Positions 1 through 6,425 of a DNA stretch of 6,664 nt are shown piece by piece. Position 1 is the first letter of the stretch. Each line of letters opens with the position of its first letter. A program made the position numbers and the translations under genes. Source of the stretch: Bacteroidales bacterium (lineage in GTDB: Bacteria > Bacteroidota > Bacteroidia > Bacteroidales > WCHB1-69). Where the stretch lies: NCBI GenBank assembly GCA_031266895.1, contig JAISAD010000062.1:1-6664 (forward strand), given 5' to 3'. The notes below the pieces were generated by a model. It saw nothing but the letters and a program-made list of their open reading frames with translations, was not told the origin of the DNA and did no database searches.

Positions 1-93
1 ATGTACGTCGTTCATGTAAAAGCGCCTAACATTGGAGAACGAACTTTGAAGTTCTTCGCTGCAATGCGTCCAACCGACATCAATTCTTTTTAA
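1..93 (+). CDS. C-terminal tail of an upstream gene (partial, 5' end outside window)
   Basis: Frame 1 is open from the first base to a TAA at 91-93 and encodes about 30 residues beginning MYVVHVKAPN and ending RPTDINSF. The ATG at base 1 is probably an internal methionine, because a Y-V-V-H-V-K strand followed by a second strand (RTLKFFAAM) looks like the last two beta strands of a larger beta-sandwich, as in Fn3-like or T9SS C-terminal domains. The downstream PorV/PorQ-type gene starts only 34 bases later on the same strand, so the two are probably co-transcribed. In Porphyromonas gingivalis porU lies directly upstream of porV, which makes a T9SS-related surface or sorting protein a reasonable guess. 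That is inference from context, and thirty residues are too few to identify the protein. Confidence 0.5.
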   Translation: MYVVHVKAPNIGERTLKFFAAMRPTDINSF

Positions 94-127
94 TCGTTTA
101 ATTTGTGAACTTTAAAAAATAATAACT

Positions 128-1300
128 ATGAATAGAACATATAAAACATTAATAGTTTGCACATTCGGAGCATTAGTTTCCATTGCTACCGTTTTTGCCG
201 GCAATAGAGACCGTTCAGGTCAAGCCGGTGCACAACACCTCCTTGTGGATCCATGGGCAAGAACTAATGGCTGGGCCAATGCCGGTGTAGCAGAAATCAG
301 AGGATTGGAGTCAATGTTTGCCAATATAGCAGGAATGTCTTTTGTGGAAAAAACCGAATTTGGATTCAACCATGCTCGCTATTTGACCGGGTTTCATGGA
401 ACAGGTTCAGGCATTAGCATTAATTCATTTGGCCTGGCTCAAGCTCTTTACAAAAGAGATAAGGATACCAAAGCCAAAATTAAGGATTATGGAGTAATTG
501 GAATTTCGTTTTTTTCAATGAGTTTTGGAAAAATTGCAATTACGACTGTAGATCAGCCTGAAGGCGGATTGGGGTTCTATTCCCCAAATATGATTACGAT
601 AGGCGTACATTATGCCAAATCGTTTAATGACTTCATACATGGTGGTGTAAGTGTAAAAATTGTCAACGAAAGCGTGGCTGATGTGAGTTCAACCGGCGTG
701 GCTATTGACGCCGGTGTACAATATCTGGCAGGGCCTTACAAAAACTTTAAAATCGGAGTTGCCTTAAAAAACATCGGCTTGCCATTACGCTTTAAAGGCG
801 ATGGTCTTTCGGTAAGAGGGAATACGAACTCAAACGATTATCAGGTAACTCTGGATGCCCGTTCCGAAAAATACGAAATTCCAACTCTCCTGGCAATTGG
901 TGTTTCTTACGACTTTCTTATCTTTACCGGAGAGTACAAAGATTGGTCAAAAGAAGACAAACAAGCTTTCGGTTTAACTCGCGATGATGCAGCACACAGA
1001 ATCACATTAGCCGGTTCGTTTACCGCTAATTCATATTCAAGAGATATTTTTGCACTCGGTATAGAATATGGCTTTATGAGCTATTTTATGGTACGGGCAG
1101 GCTATAATTTTGAAGCCGGCATGTTTAAACCTGACACCAGAGATACATGGTATTCAGGACCCAGTGCCGGTCTTACTGTAGCTATCCCTCTTACCAAGAA
1201 AAATAGCGCACTTCATTCAAAACTATTTCTTGATTATGCGTACAGATTTACATATCAGTGGAAAGGAAATCACTATATCGGTATTAAATTAGCTCTATAG
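128..1300 (+). CDS. PorV/PorQ-family outer-membrane beta-barrel protein
   Basis: A predicted FadL-like outer-membrane barrel of the PorV/PorQ family, whose characterised members serve the type IX secretion system (PorV shuttles cargo from the translocon to the PorU sortase, PorQ anchors PorZ). Residues 1-24 form a Sec signal peptide: basic MNRTYK, a hydrophobic core, and a VFA cleavage site before GNRDRSG. The mature start has the family's AGAQHLLVDPWAR block (about 33-45) and a degenerate SMFANIAGM block (about 62-70) where typical members have W-N-P-A-G-L. Alternating aromatic/polar strands run to the end (GIEYGF, VRAGYNF, FLDYAYRF), and the chain closes on IGIKLAL, a typical terminal barrel strand. 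At 390 aa it is full length. The leader before ATG 128 is A/T-rich with no Shine-Dalgarno site, as usual in Bacteroidota. It is not clearly an orthologue of PorV or PorQ themselves, so the exact role and any link to secretion are inferred. Confidence 0.8.
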   Translation: MNRTYKTLIVCTFGALVSIATVFAGNRDRSGQAGAQHLLVDPWARTNGWANAGVAEIRGLESMFANIAGMSFVEKTEFGFNHARYLTGFHGTGSGISINSFGLAQALYKRDKDTKAKIKDYGVIGISFFSMSFGKIAITTVDQPEGGLGFYSPNMITIGVHYAKSFNDFIHGGVSVKIVNESVADVSSTGVAIDAGVQYLAGPYKNFKIGVALKNIGLPLRFKGDGLSVRGNTNSNDYQVTLDARSEKYEIPTLLAIGVSYDFLIFTGEYKDWSKEDKQAFGLTRDDAAHRITLAGSFTANSYSRDIFALGIEYGFMSYFMVRAGYNFEAGMFKPDTRDTWYSGPSAGLTVAIPLTKKNSALHSKLFLDYAYRFTYQWKGNHYIGIKLAL

Positions 1301-1332
1301 ATTTACCTCCCTTGATAAATTAAACACTAAAG

Positions 1333-1360
1333 GAGGCTTTTAAATAAGCCTCTTTTATTT
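1333..1360 (+). terminator. Intrinsic terminator after the PorV/PorQ-type gene
   Basis: GAGGCTT at 1333-1339 pairs perfectly with AAGCCTC at 1346-1352 around a 6-base loop, and flanking G-T and A-T pairs can extend the stem. TTTTATTT follows directly (1353-1360). The position, 33 bases after the stop codon of the barrel gene and before greA, fits a Rho-independent terminator separating two transcription units. The stem is long enough and GC-rich enough to be convincing in this AT-rich DNA. Confidence 0.85.
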
Positions 1361-1362
1361 GT

Positions 1363-1370
1363 TATATTAG
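1363..1370 (+). promoter_or_regulatory. greA: Candidate Bacteroidota -7 element for the greA unit
   Basis: TATATTAG at 1363-1370 matches the Bacteroidota -7 consensus TAnnTTTG at seven of eight positions and lies 26 bases before the greA start, directly after the terminator where a new promoter is needed. No clear TTTG -33 element is visible at the expected distance: that stretch (around 1338-1343) is TTTTAA inside the terminator hairpin. This is a weak call that rests mainly on position. Confidence 0.3.
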
Positions 1371-1396
1371 AAAAAACAACCTATTAAAATTAAAAA

Positions 1397-1870
1397 ATGG
1401 ACAAAGTAAAGTATTATTCGGAAGAAGGATTAGAAACGTTGAAAACAGAATTAAAACAGCTGGAAACAGTAGAACGTGCTAAAATTTCGGCCTCTATCGC
1501 AGAGGCACGCGATAAAGGAGACCTTTCTGAAAATGCGGAATATGACGCGGCAAAAGAAGCGCAAGGTCTGCTGGAGGTTAAAATTGCTAAATTAAGAACT
1601 TTAATTGCTAATGCAAGAATATTAGATGAGTCAAAATTAGATTTCTCAAAAGTATTAATATACTCTGTTGTAAAAATCAGAAACATAGCCAACAAGACAG
1701 AAATGACCTATAGCTTGGTACCGGAGTCGGAAGCCGACTTGAAATCGGGCAAAATTTCTGTAGATTCGCCTATTGCCAAAGCCTTATTAGGCAAGTCGGT
1801 AGGCAATACGGTAGAAGTAAATGCCCCTGCAGGAATTATTCATTTTGAAATTCTTAATATCACCAGATAA
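1397..1870 (+). CDS. greA: Transcription elongation factor GreA
   Basis: GreA enters the secondary channel of backtracked RNA polymerase and stimulates cleavage of the extruded 3' RNA so elongation can resume. The 157-aa length matches E. coli GreA (158 aa). Residues 1-75 form the N-terminal antiparallel coiled coil, and its tip carries the signature GDLSENAEYDAAKEAQ (41-56) with the acidic residues D42 and E45 that position the catalytic metal in the polymerase. The C-terminal FKBP-like domain (about 80-157) has the usual ISVDSPIAKALLGKSVGNTV block followed by a closing HFEI strand. The start is set by family length and an A-rich leader (taaaattaaaaa) typical of this phylum. Its TAA stop shares one base with the next start (TAATG), so greA is translationally coupled to the HIT gene. 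It is first in the long plus-strand unit, after a terminator. Confidence 0.97.
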   Translation: MDKVKYYSEEGLETLKTELKQLETVERAKISASIAEARDKGDLSENAEYDAAKEAQGLLEVKIAKLRTLIANARILDESKLDFSKVLIYSVVKIRNIANKTEMTYSLVPESEADLKSGKISVDSPIAKALLGKSVGNTVEVNAPAGIIHFEILNITR

Positions 1871-2268
1871 TGGAAACCATTTTCACTAAAATTATTAAAG
1901 GAGAAATCCCATGTTATAAAGTAGCGGAAGATGAAAATTTTCTCGCTTTTTTAGATATTTCTCCTATCGCGAAAGGCCATACATTGGTAGTACCTAAAAT
2001 ACAGGTCGATTACATTTTCGACTTGGATGATGATAACCTGTCTGCCCTGTTCTGTTTTGCTAAAAAAGTGGCTAAAGCGATAAAACCTAATGTAGCCTGT
2101 ACAAGAATCGGCATGGCGGTTATCGGGTTAGATGTGCCCCACACTCATGTGCATCTCGTGCCCATTTCAGGAAGCAGCGATCTTGATTTTACCAAAGAAC
2201 GCCTGAATTTCAGCCCGGAAGAGTTTGTCGCTTTGGCTAATACTTGTAATAGAACTTTTAAACTTTAA
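1870..2268 (+). CDS. HIT-family nucleotide-binding protein (Hint-like)
   Basis: A histidine-triad protein of the Hint branch, a family of homodimeric nucleotide hydrolases/transferases acting on substrates such as AMP-N linked adducts. The triad motif is PHTHVHLVP at 90-98, giving H91, H93 and H95, with H93 the expected nucleophile. The N-terminus reads IFTKIIKGEIPCYKVAED, the standard Hint opening, followed by the FLDISPIAKGHTLVVPK strand pair (28-43) that forms part of the nucleotide pocket. At 132 aa it is a complete single-domain protein. The start is fixed by the TAATG overlap with greA, and the next gene begins three bases after its stop. The cellular substrate cannot be read from the sequence. 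The greA-HIT pairing is, as far as I recall, common in Bacteroidota, which suggests shared expression rather than a shared pathway. Confidence 0.93.
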   Translation: METIFTKIIKGEIPCYKVAEDENFLAFLDISPIAKGHTLVVPKIQVDYIFDLDDDNLSALFCFAKKVAKAIKPNVACTRIGMAVIGLDVPHTHVHLVPISGSSDLDFTKERLNFSPEEFVALANTCNRTFKL

Positions 2269-2271
2269 AAT

Positions 2272-2796
2272 ATGGATAAAATGAAGACACTATTAGACAA
2301 CAAATGCACTTTATTGCAAATTGTGAAACCGGATTTTCAAAAAAAATATTTTGAAATTAAAACCGGAAATGAAGTACACAGTACGATGGAATTGTTGCAT
2401 GGAGATGATACTTCTGCCCGTCTCACTATATCACAAGGTGTTTTTACAGCAAAAAGATACGGTTTTTTTAGACCTTACGTTACCATACGTCGTGAAAAAT
2501 TCGATGAAAATGAAGCAATAGCCTATCTGAATGTAAAAGATGGGACACGCTTGCTGACAGGCACGGAAACCTATCATTTTAAAATGCTCAATCTATGGAA
2601 AAATCAGTGGGGCTGGACTACCGACAAAAATCAAGTGATTATGCGTTACAAGCCAGCTATTTCTGGCGTGCAACGTGGTGATATAGAGGTATCCAAAGAT
2701 TATGCCTATATAGAATGCATTGATATGCTGGCCATACTGGGGATCTATCTTCTGGCACATCTTGAAGAAGATGTGAATGTACTTTCCCAACATTAA
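2272..2796 (+). CDS. Uncharacterised 174-aa beta-rich protein with C-terminal hydrophobic helix
   Basis: I do not recognise a named function. Related hypothetical proteins of about this length occur, from memory, in other Bacteroidota. The chain begins without a signal peptide (MDKMKTLLDNK), so it is probably cytoplasmic. Residues 25-140 read as short strands and turns rich in aromatics and basic residues: KKYFEIKTGNE (24-34), FTAKRYGFFRPYVTIRRE (58-75), YHFKMLNLWKNQWGWTTDKN (101-120) and VIMRYKP (122-128). Residues 143-166 then form one strongly hydrophobic helix (DMLAILGIYLLAHLEED). Many strands followed by a single C-terminal hydrophobic helix resembles the tubby/LURP-one/scramblase barrel, in which that helix threads the barrel. 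This is inference from pattern only. The helix could instead be a membrane anchor. An alternative in-frame ATG at 2281 (MKTLLDN) gives a protein three residues shorter. The gap from the HIT stop is three bases, so the gene is firmly in the operon. Confidence 0.85.
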   Translation: MDKMKTLLDNKCTLLQIVKPDFQKKYFEIKTGNEVHSTMELLHGDDTSARLTISQGVFTAKRYGFFRPYVTIRREKFDENEAIAYLNVKDGTRLLTGTETYHFKMLNLWKNQWGWTTDKNQVIMRYKPAISGVQRGDIEVSKDYAYIECIDMLAILGIYLLAHLEEDVNVLSQH

Positions 2797-2819
2797 TTCC
2801 TGTTTTTATATTCACAACA

Positions 2820-3668
2820 ATGAAACAATCAGTAGAAAAATTGGAACAGATTGCAGCACAGGTGCGACGAGATATTATCCGCATGGTGCATAATGCGCAA
2901 TCAGGACATCCAGGAGGGTCATTAGGTTGCGCCGATTTTATGACAGCGCTCTTTTTTGAAATCATGGAGGCCGAACCGGCATATTTTACCCAGTCCGGAC
3001 ATGACGAAGACATGTTTTTCCTCTCTAACGGTCATATTTCGCCAGTGCTTTACAGTGTCATGGCACGCAGAGGTTATTTTCCCATTTCCGAACTGGCTAC
3101 TTTTCGACAATTGGGTACACGCCTGCAAGGGCACCCTACACCGGTAGAGAAATTACCCGGAATCCGTGTAGCATCAGGTTCTTTAGGTCAGGGTGTATCG
3201 GTAGCTATCGGGGCAGCTATGGCCAAAAAAGCTGATAACGATACACATACCGTTTTCGTACTTACCGGAGACGGGGAACTCGAAGAGGGGCAAATTTGGG
3301 AAGCTTTGCTTTTCGCAGGGGCAAAAAATATTGATAATATGATACTTACCGTAGATTATAACAAAAAACAAATAGACGGAAGTACTGATGATGTGTGTAA
3401 TCTTGGTGATTTGAAAACCAAATTTGAAGCATTTGGATTTACGGTACTCGAAATGAATGGGAATAAAATGGCTGAAACGGTAGCTATACTGCAAAAAGCC
3501 AAAATCATGCTCGGACAAGGTGCGCCAATTGCGATTCTGATGCACACCGAAATGGGGCAAGGGGTCAATTTTATGATGGGGACACATAAATGGCACGGTT
3601 CACCACCTAATGACGAACAGGCTGTTTCAGCCTTGTCGCAGTTGCCGGAAACACTTGGCGACTATTAG
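2820..3668 (+). CDS. Transketolase, N-terminal subunit (pyrophosphate-binding half)
   Basis: Transketolase moves two-carbon ketol units between sugar phosphates in the non-oxidative pentose phosphate pathway using thiamine diphosphate (TPP). This 282-aa protein is only the N-terminal, pyrophosphate-binding half of the roughly 660-aa enzyme. Visible landmarks are SGHPGG (28-33, H30), SNGH (69-72, H72), LQGHPTP (102-108), the Mg/TPP motif GDGELEEGQ (150-158) with D151, and N181 in VDYNKKQ exactly 30 residues later as in E. coli TktA, then THKWHG (255-260). It ends soon after, at the normal boundary of stand-alone N-terminal subunits. The pyrimidine-binding half, which carries the glutamate that activates TPP, is not in this window: the next gene, 18 bases on, is a permease. 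The protein must pair with a C-terminal subunit made elsewhere. No Shine-Dalgarno site is seen, and 23 bases separate it from the previous gene. Confidence 0.95.
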   Translation: MKQSVEKLEQIAAQVRRDIIRMVHNAQSGHPGGSLGCADFMTALFFEIMEAEPAYFTQSGHDEDMFFLSNGHISPVLYSVMARRGYFPISELATFRQLGTRLQGHPTPVEKLPGIRVASGSLGQGVSVAIGAAMAKKADNDTHTVFVLTGDGELEEGQIWEALLFAGAKNIDNMILTVDYNKKQIDGSTDDVCNLGDLKTKFEAFGFTVLEMNGNKMAETVAILQKAKIMLGQGAPIAILMHTEMGQGVNFMMGTHKWHGSPPNDEQAVSALSQLPETLGDY

Positions 3669-3686
3669 CAATCAATACCACTCGTC

Positions 3687-5186
3687 ATGAAAATCATTTA
3701 TCGCTACCTGATTAAAAAATTTCTTGCTCCTTTTATCCTCTCTTTTTTCTTTGCTGTTTTCATTCTATTAATGCAGTGGCTTTGGAAATATGTAGATGAT
3801 CTTGTTGGCAAGGGATTGGAAATCAGATATATATTAAAGCTTCTTGTTTATGCCTCATCTACTATGGTGCCTATGGCCATACCATTAGCCGTGTTGCTTT
3901 CTTCACTGATGACTTTTGGAAATTTGGGCGAGCGTTACGAGATAGTAGCGATAAAATCGGCAGGCATCCCTATCAAAAAGTTGATGATGCCATTGGCAAT
4001 GGTAACATTGATCATCGGATGTCTGGCTTTTGCCTTTTCCAATTGGGTGGTCCCAAAATCTTTCGTTAAAATGAAGAGCTTATTAGTAGATATTCAAGAA
4101 CAGAAGCCTGCACTTAATATTGAAGAGGGTATTTTCTATACCGGTTTTGATGATTTTACCATTCATATCGGAAAAAAGAGCGGCAATAATGAACAAATTG
4201 AAAATGTATTGATTTATGATCATTCGCGCAATCAGGGTAATACTACCATGACTTATGCCAAAAGAGGTACAATGAAGATGACGCCTGATAAGCGTTACTT
4301 GCTCTTTACTTTATACGATGGATTCCATTGGGACGAAAGTCGTAATTCAAATAACAGGAAAGTGAGTAGTCAAAACACCTCTTCCTATTATCCCCTGATG
4401 CGTGCCACTTTTAAGGAGCAATACAAACGCTTTGATCTCTCTTCGTTTCAAATGCAGAAATCTGATGACTCCTTTTTCGAAGGCAGTAATCAGGCAATGC
4501 CTATCAGCGAATTGGGGACACAAATAGACACTTTTAAGACTGCTATTAAGAAACTTTCCCTTAATGTGGCGGAATCTTTTTTGTATAATATGTATTTTTT
4601 CAATCTTTTTATCAAACCAAAAGAGAAAATAGCAACAGTTGATACAGTTTTATACTACTATGGTCTCAAAGATGACTTTAGTGTGCCCGAACAAAAACGG
4701 GTTTTAATCTTTGCCCAACAATCGTCTCAAAACTGCATCAATTCGATAAATTTCACCTATGATGACCTTAATTTCAGGCATATTTCGCTCTGGTCTTATC
4801 AAGTCGAATATCAACGTAAATTTACTTTAGCAATTGCCTGCCTGCTTATGTTTTTTATCGGCGCACCGCTTGGTTCGCTTATACGAAAGGGTGGTCTGGG
4901 TGTGCCGCTGGTAATTACCGTGCTCTTTTTTACATTTTACTTTGTCATCTCCATTATTGGAGAAAAAGTGGCCAAAGGCAGCGTATTTCCGGTGATATTG
5001 GGGATGTGGCTCTCTACTTTGATTCTGTTGCCGATATGTGCCGTATTGACCCGCCAAGCCACTGAGGATTCATCTTCGCTTTCATGGGAAAAATGGTCGG
5101 AATGGATGAGAGAATTTATAAAAAAGAGGCCACACATTCTATTTAAGAAACTAAAGGATGATGAAAATACTACAACTGTGTCATAA
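3687..5186 (+). CDS. LptF/LptG-family permease (lipopolysaccharide export)
   Basis: An inner-membrane permease of the YjgP/YjgQ family. With LptB2 ATPase it extracts LPS from the inner membrane and passes it to the periplasmic LptC/LptA bridge. Six membrane segments are visible: three at the N-terminus (about 13-34, 52-77, 101-122) and three at the C-terminus (about 379-397, 404-425, 433-455). Family landmarks are GERYEIVAIKSAGIP (81-95), the cytoplasmic coupling region facing LptB, and FFIGAPLGSLIRKGGLGVP (389-407). The large loop at about 123-378 is the periplasmic jellyroll. At 499 aa the protein is well over 100 residues longer than E. coli LptF (366 aa). Most of the excess is in the second half of that loop (about 215-375), plus a charged cytoplasmic tail (456-499). 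Whether it acts as LptF or LptG cannot be decided, and the partner permease is not in the window. Its 3' end overlaps the glycosyltransferase start by 29 bases in another frame. Confidence 0.93.
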   Translation: MKIIYRYLIKKFLAPFILSFFFAVFILLMQWLWKYVDDLVGKGLEIRYILKLLVYASSTMVPMAIPLAVLLSSLMTFGNLGERYEIVAIKSAGIPIKKLMMPLAMVTLIIGCLAFAFSNWVVPKSFVKMKSLLVDIQEQKPALNIEEGIFYTGFDDFTIHIGKKSGNNEQIENVLIYDHSRNQGNTTMTYAKRGTMKMTPDKRYLLFTLYDGFHWDESRNSNNRKVSSQNTSSYYPLMRATFKEQYKRFDLSSFQMQKSDDSFFEGSNQAMPISELGTQIDTFKTAIKKLSLNVAESFLYNMYFFNLFIKPKEKIATVDTVLYYYGLKDDFSVPEQKRVLIFAQQSSQNCINSINFTYDDLNFRHISLWSYQVEYQRKFTLAIACLLMFFIGAPLGSLIRKGGLGVPLVITVLFFTFYFVISIIGEKVAKGSVFPVILGMWLSTLILLPICAVLTRQATEDSSSLSWEKWSEWMREFIKKRPHILFKKLKDDENTTTVS

Positions 5187-6360
5187 ACCACCACTGCCAG
5201 CCATAGATGGTGGTTGCATCGCTATTCACCACATTACGCAGGGATTACTGCAAAGTGGAGCGGAGGTGAAAGTATTGGCGATTGCAACACCTAAACATTC
5301 GGTGGCAATCGATCAATTACCGGTCAAATACCTGAATGACACGCGTTTTGAATCTATTTTTGTGGATACTACACCCAAGAAATGGCCTGCGCTGAAATCC
5401 CTCTTGCAGTTGCAGTCATACCACATATCACGCTTTTATGCTAAGGAAGCGATTGCTCGTCTGACACAGATTCTTCAAGAAGAGCAGTTTGATATTATAC
5501 ATCTTGAATCGCTCTTTGTGGCTTCTTATATTCCTGTTATCAGAAAATACAGCAAGGCAAAAATTGTCTATCGAGCACACAACGTAGAGCATCAAATTTG
5601 GGAAAGGATGGTAAACCACGAACAGCGGTGGATACAACGCGCCCTCTTTAAATTTTTATCGGTACAGTTGCGAAAATATGAAACTAAACTTTTTCATCGT
5701 ATTGATGGTTATGTGGCCATTTCAGAGCCTGATTATCAATTTTTCAGTCAACTGGCGCCGCAAATCAAAGGTACCGTTATACCTTTTGGCGTAGATTTAG
5801 AACACTATGAACCTGATACTCACTATATTCCATCAGATAACCCGAAACTGTTTCATATCGGGAGCATGAACTGGATACCTAATACAGAGGGCATCAATTG
5901 GTTTTTTAGCGAAGTGTGGCCACTGTTGCACAAGCATTTCCCCGACATCACTTTCACCCTCGCCGGCCGTAACATGCCGAAACATTTTTTCGAATTGCAG
6001 TTGCCCAATGTACAGGTGGTTGGTGAAGTATCCGATGCACGCAAGTTTATATTATCCAAAGATATTATGCTGGTACCATTACTCTCCGGCAGTGGCGTCA
6101 GAATTAAAATAGTAGAAGGCATGGCATTGGCTAAAACAGTGATTACCACTTCTATAGGGGCGAATGGGTTGGAAGTGGAAGATGGTAAAAATATCCTGAT
6201 TGCTGATACGCCAAAAGAATTTGTAACAGCAATAGGCAAATGCATCAAAACACCAGACTTGTGTACGATTATAGGTGAAAATGCTGCCGAATATATTGCG
6301 CTGCATCATAACAATAAACTGATAATCAATCAATTATTACAATTCTATCGGGAAATTTAA
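5158..6360 (+). CDS. Glycosyltransferase, GT4-type (GT-B fold)
   Basis: A retaining GT-B glycosyltransferase that probably transfers a sugar from a nucleotide-sugar donor to a cell-surface glycan or lipid precursor. The acceptor domain (about 1-205) opens with the first Rossmann strand and glycine-rich loop, MKILQLCHKPPLPAIDGG (2-19), and includes YRAHNVEHQIWERM (138-151) and the IDGYVAISEPD turn (182-192). The donor domain (about 206-370) has VIPFGVDLEHY (207-217), HIGSMNWIPN (233-242) and the nucleotide-sugar site GSGVRIKIVEGMALAK (311-326) with E320. The first glutamate of the classical E-x7-E pair is not present at 312 (it is S), which is usual for the GSGVR-type subfamily. The start is ambiguous between tandem ATGs at 5158 and 5161. 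The second gives the canonical MKIL start. Overlap with the Lpt permease suggests translational coupling and an envelope glycolipid role. Sugar and acceptor are unknown. Confidence 0.92.
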   Translation: MMKILQLCHKPPLPAIDGGCIAIHHITQGLLQSGAEVKVLAIATPKHSVAIDQLPVKYLNDTRFESIFVDTTPKKWPALKSLLQLQSYHISRFYAKEAIARLTQILQEEQFDIIHLESLFVASYIPVIRKYSKAKIVYRAHNVEHQIWERMVNHEQRWIQRALFKFLSVQLRKYETKLFHRIDGYVAISEPDYQFFSQLAPQIKGTVIPFGVDLEHYEPDTHYIPSDNPKLFHIGSMNWIPNTEGINWFFSEVWPLLHKHFPDITFTLAGRNMPKHFFELQLPNVQVVGEVSDARKFILSKDIMLVPLLSGSGVRIKIVEGMALAKTVITTSIGANGLEVEDGKNILIADTPKEFVTAIGKCIKTPDLCTIIGENAAEYIALHHNNKLIINQLLQFYREI

Positions 6361-6371
6361 TATCCCTTATG

Positions 6372-6394
6372 TTCAGAGAATTTATTTTTCTGAA
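6372..6394. terminator. Possible terminator hairpin in the convergent gap
   Basis: TTCAGAGAA at 6372-6380 pairs with TTTTCTGAA at 6386-6394 (nine pairs, one G-T) around a 5-base loop. It lies 12 bases after the glycosyltransferase stop and 32 bases beyond the stop of the convergent minus-strand gene. The stem is AT-rich and neither side has a clean run of T (attaatgtttt follows on the plus strand), so efficiency is doubtful. The position between two converging genes is the main support. The rest of the 65-base gap shows nothing else I can name. Confidence 0.45.
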
Positions 6395-6425
6395 ATTAAT
6401 GTTTTATTGACCATCATCATATATC

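Noticed and set aside
98..105. TTAATTTG as a promoter for the PorV/PorQ-type gene
   Set aside because: It matches the -7 consensus at seven of eight positions but has no TTTG -33 element, and the 34-base gap to the upstream gene favours co-transcription.
312..1300. Missing WNPAG motif taken as a frameshift or sequencing error in the barrel gene
   Set aside because: The frame stays open and family-like on both sides of the motif, with no compensating frame change, so the substitution appears real.
1414..1695. Antisense open frame of 93 codons inside greA
   Set aside because: It overlaps the conserved GreA coiled coil completely and has Ser/Ala/Leu-rich shadow composition.
2657..3013. Antisense open frame spanning the junction of the 174-aa gene and the transketolase gene
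   Set aside because: It crosses two real genes, is cysteine-rich in a way not seen in neighbouring proteins, and has no plausible leader.
3183..3596. Antisense open frame of 137 codons inside the transketolase gene
   Set aside because: It lies wholly opposite a well-conserved coding region, and its predicted protein is rich in His, Cys and Phe without domain-like pattern. It is a shadow of the real frame.
6023..6120. Missing first glutamate of E-x7-E taken as an inactive glycosyltransferase
   Set aside because: Many GT4-type enzymes with the GSGVR-x-K-x-x-E form of this loop have the same pattern, so it is not evidence of loss of activity.
5853..6248. Antisense open frame of 131 codons inside the glycosyltransferase gene
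   Set aside because: It is opposite the conserved donor-sugar domain, has no recognisable motif or start context, and is explained by codon bias of the sense gene.
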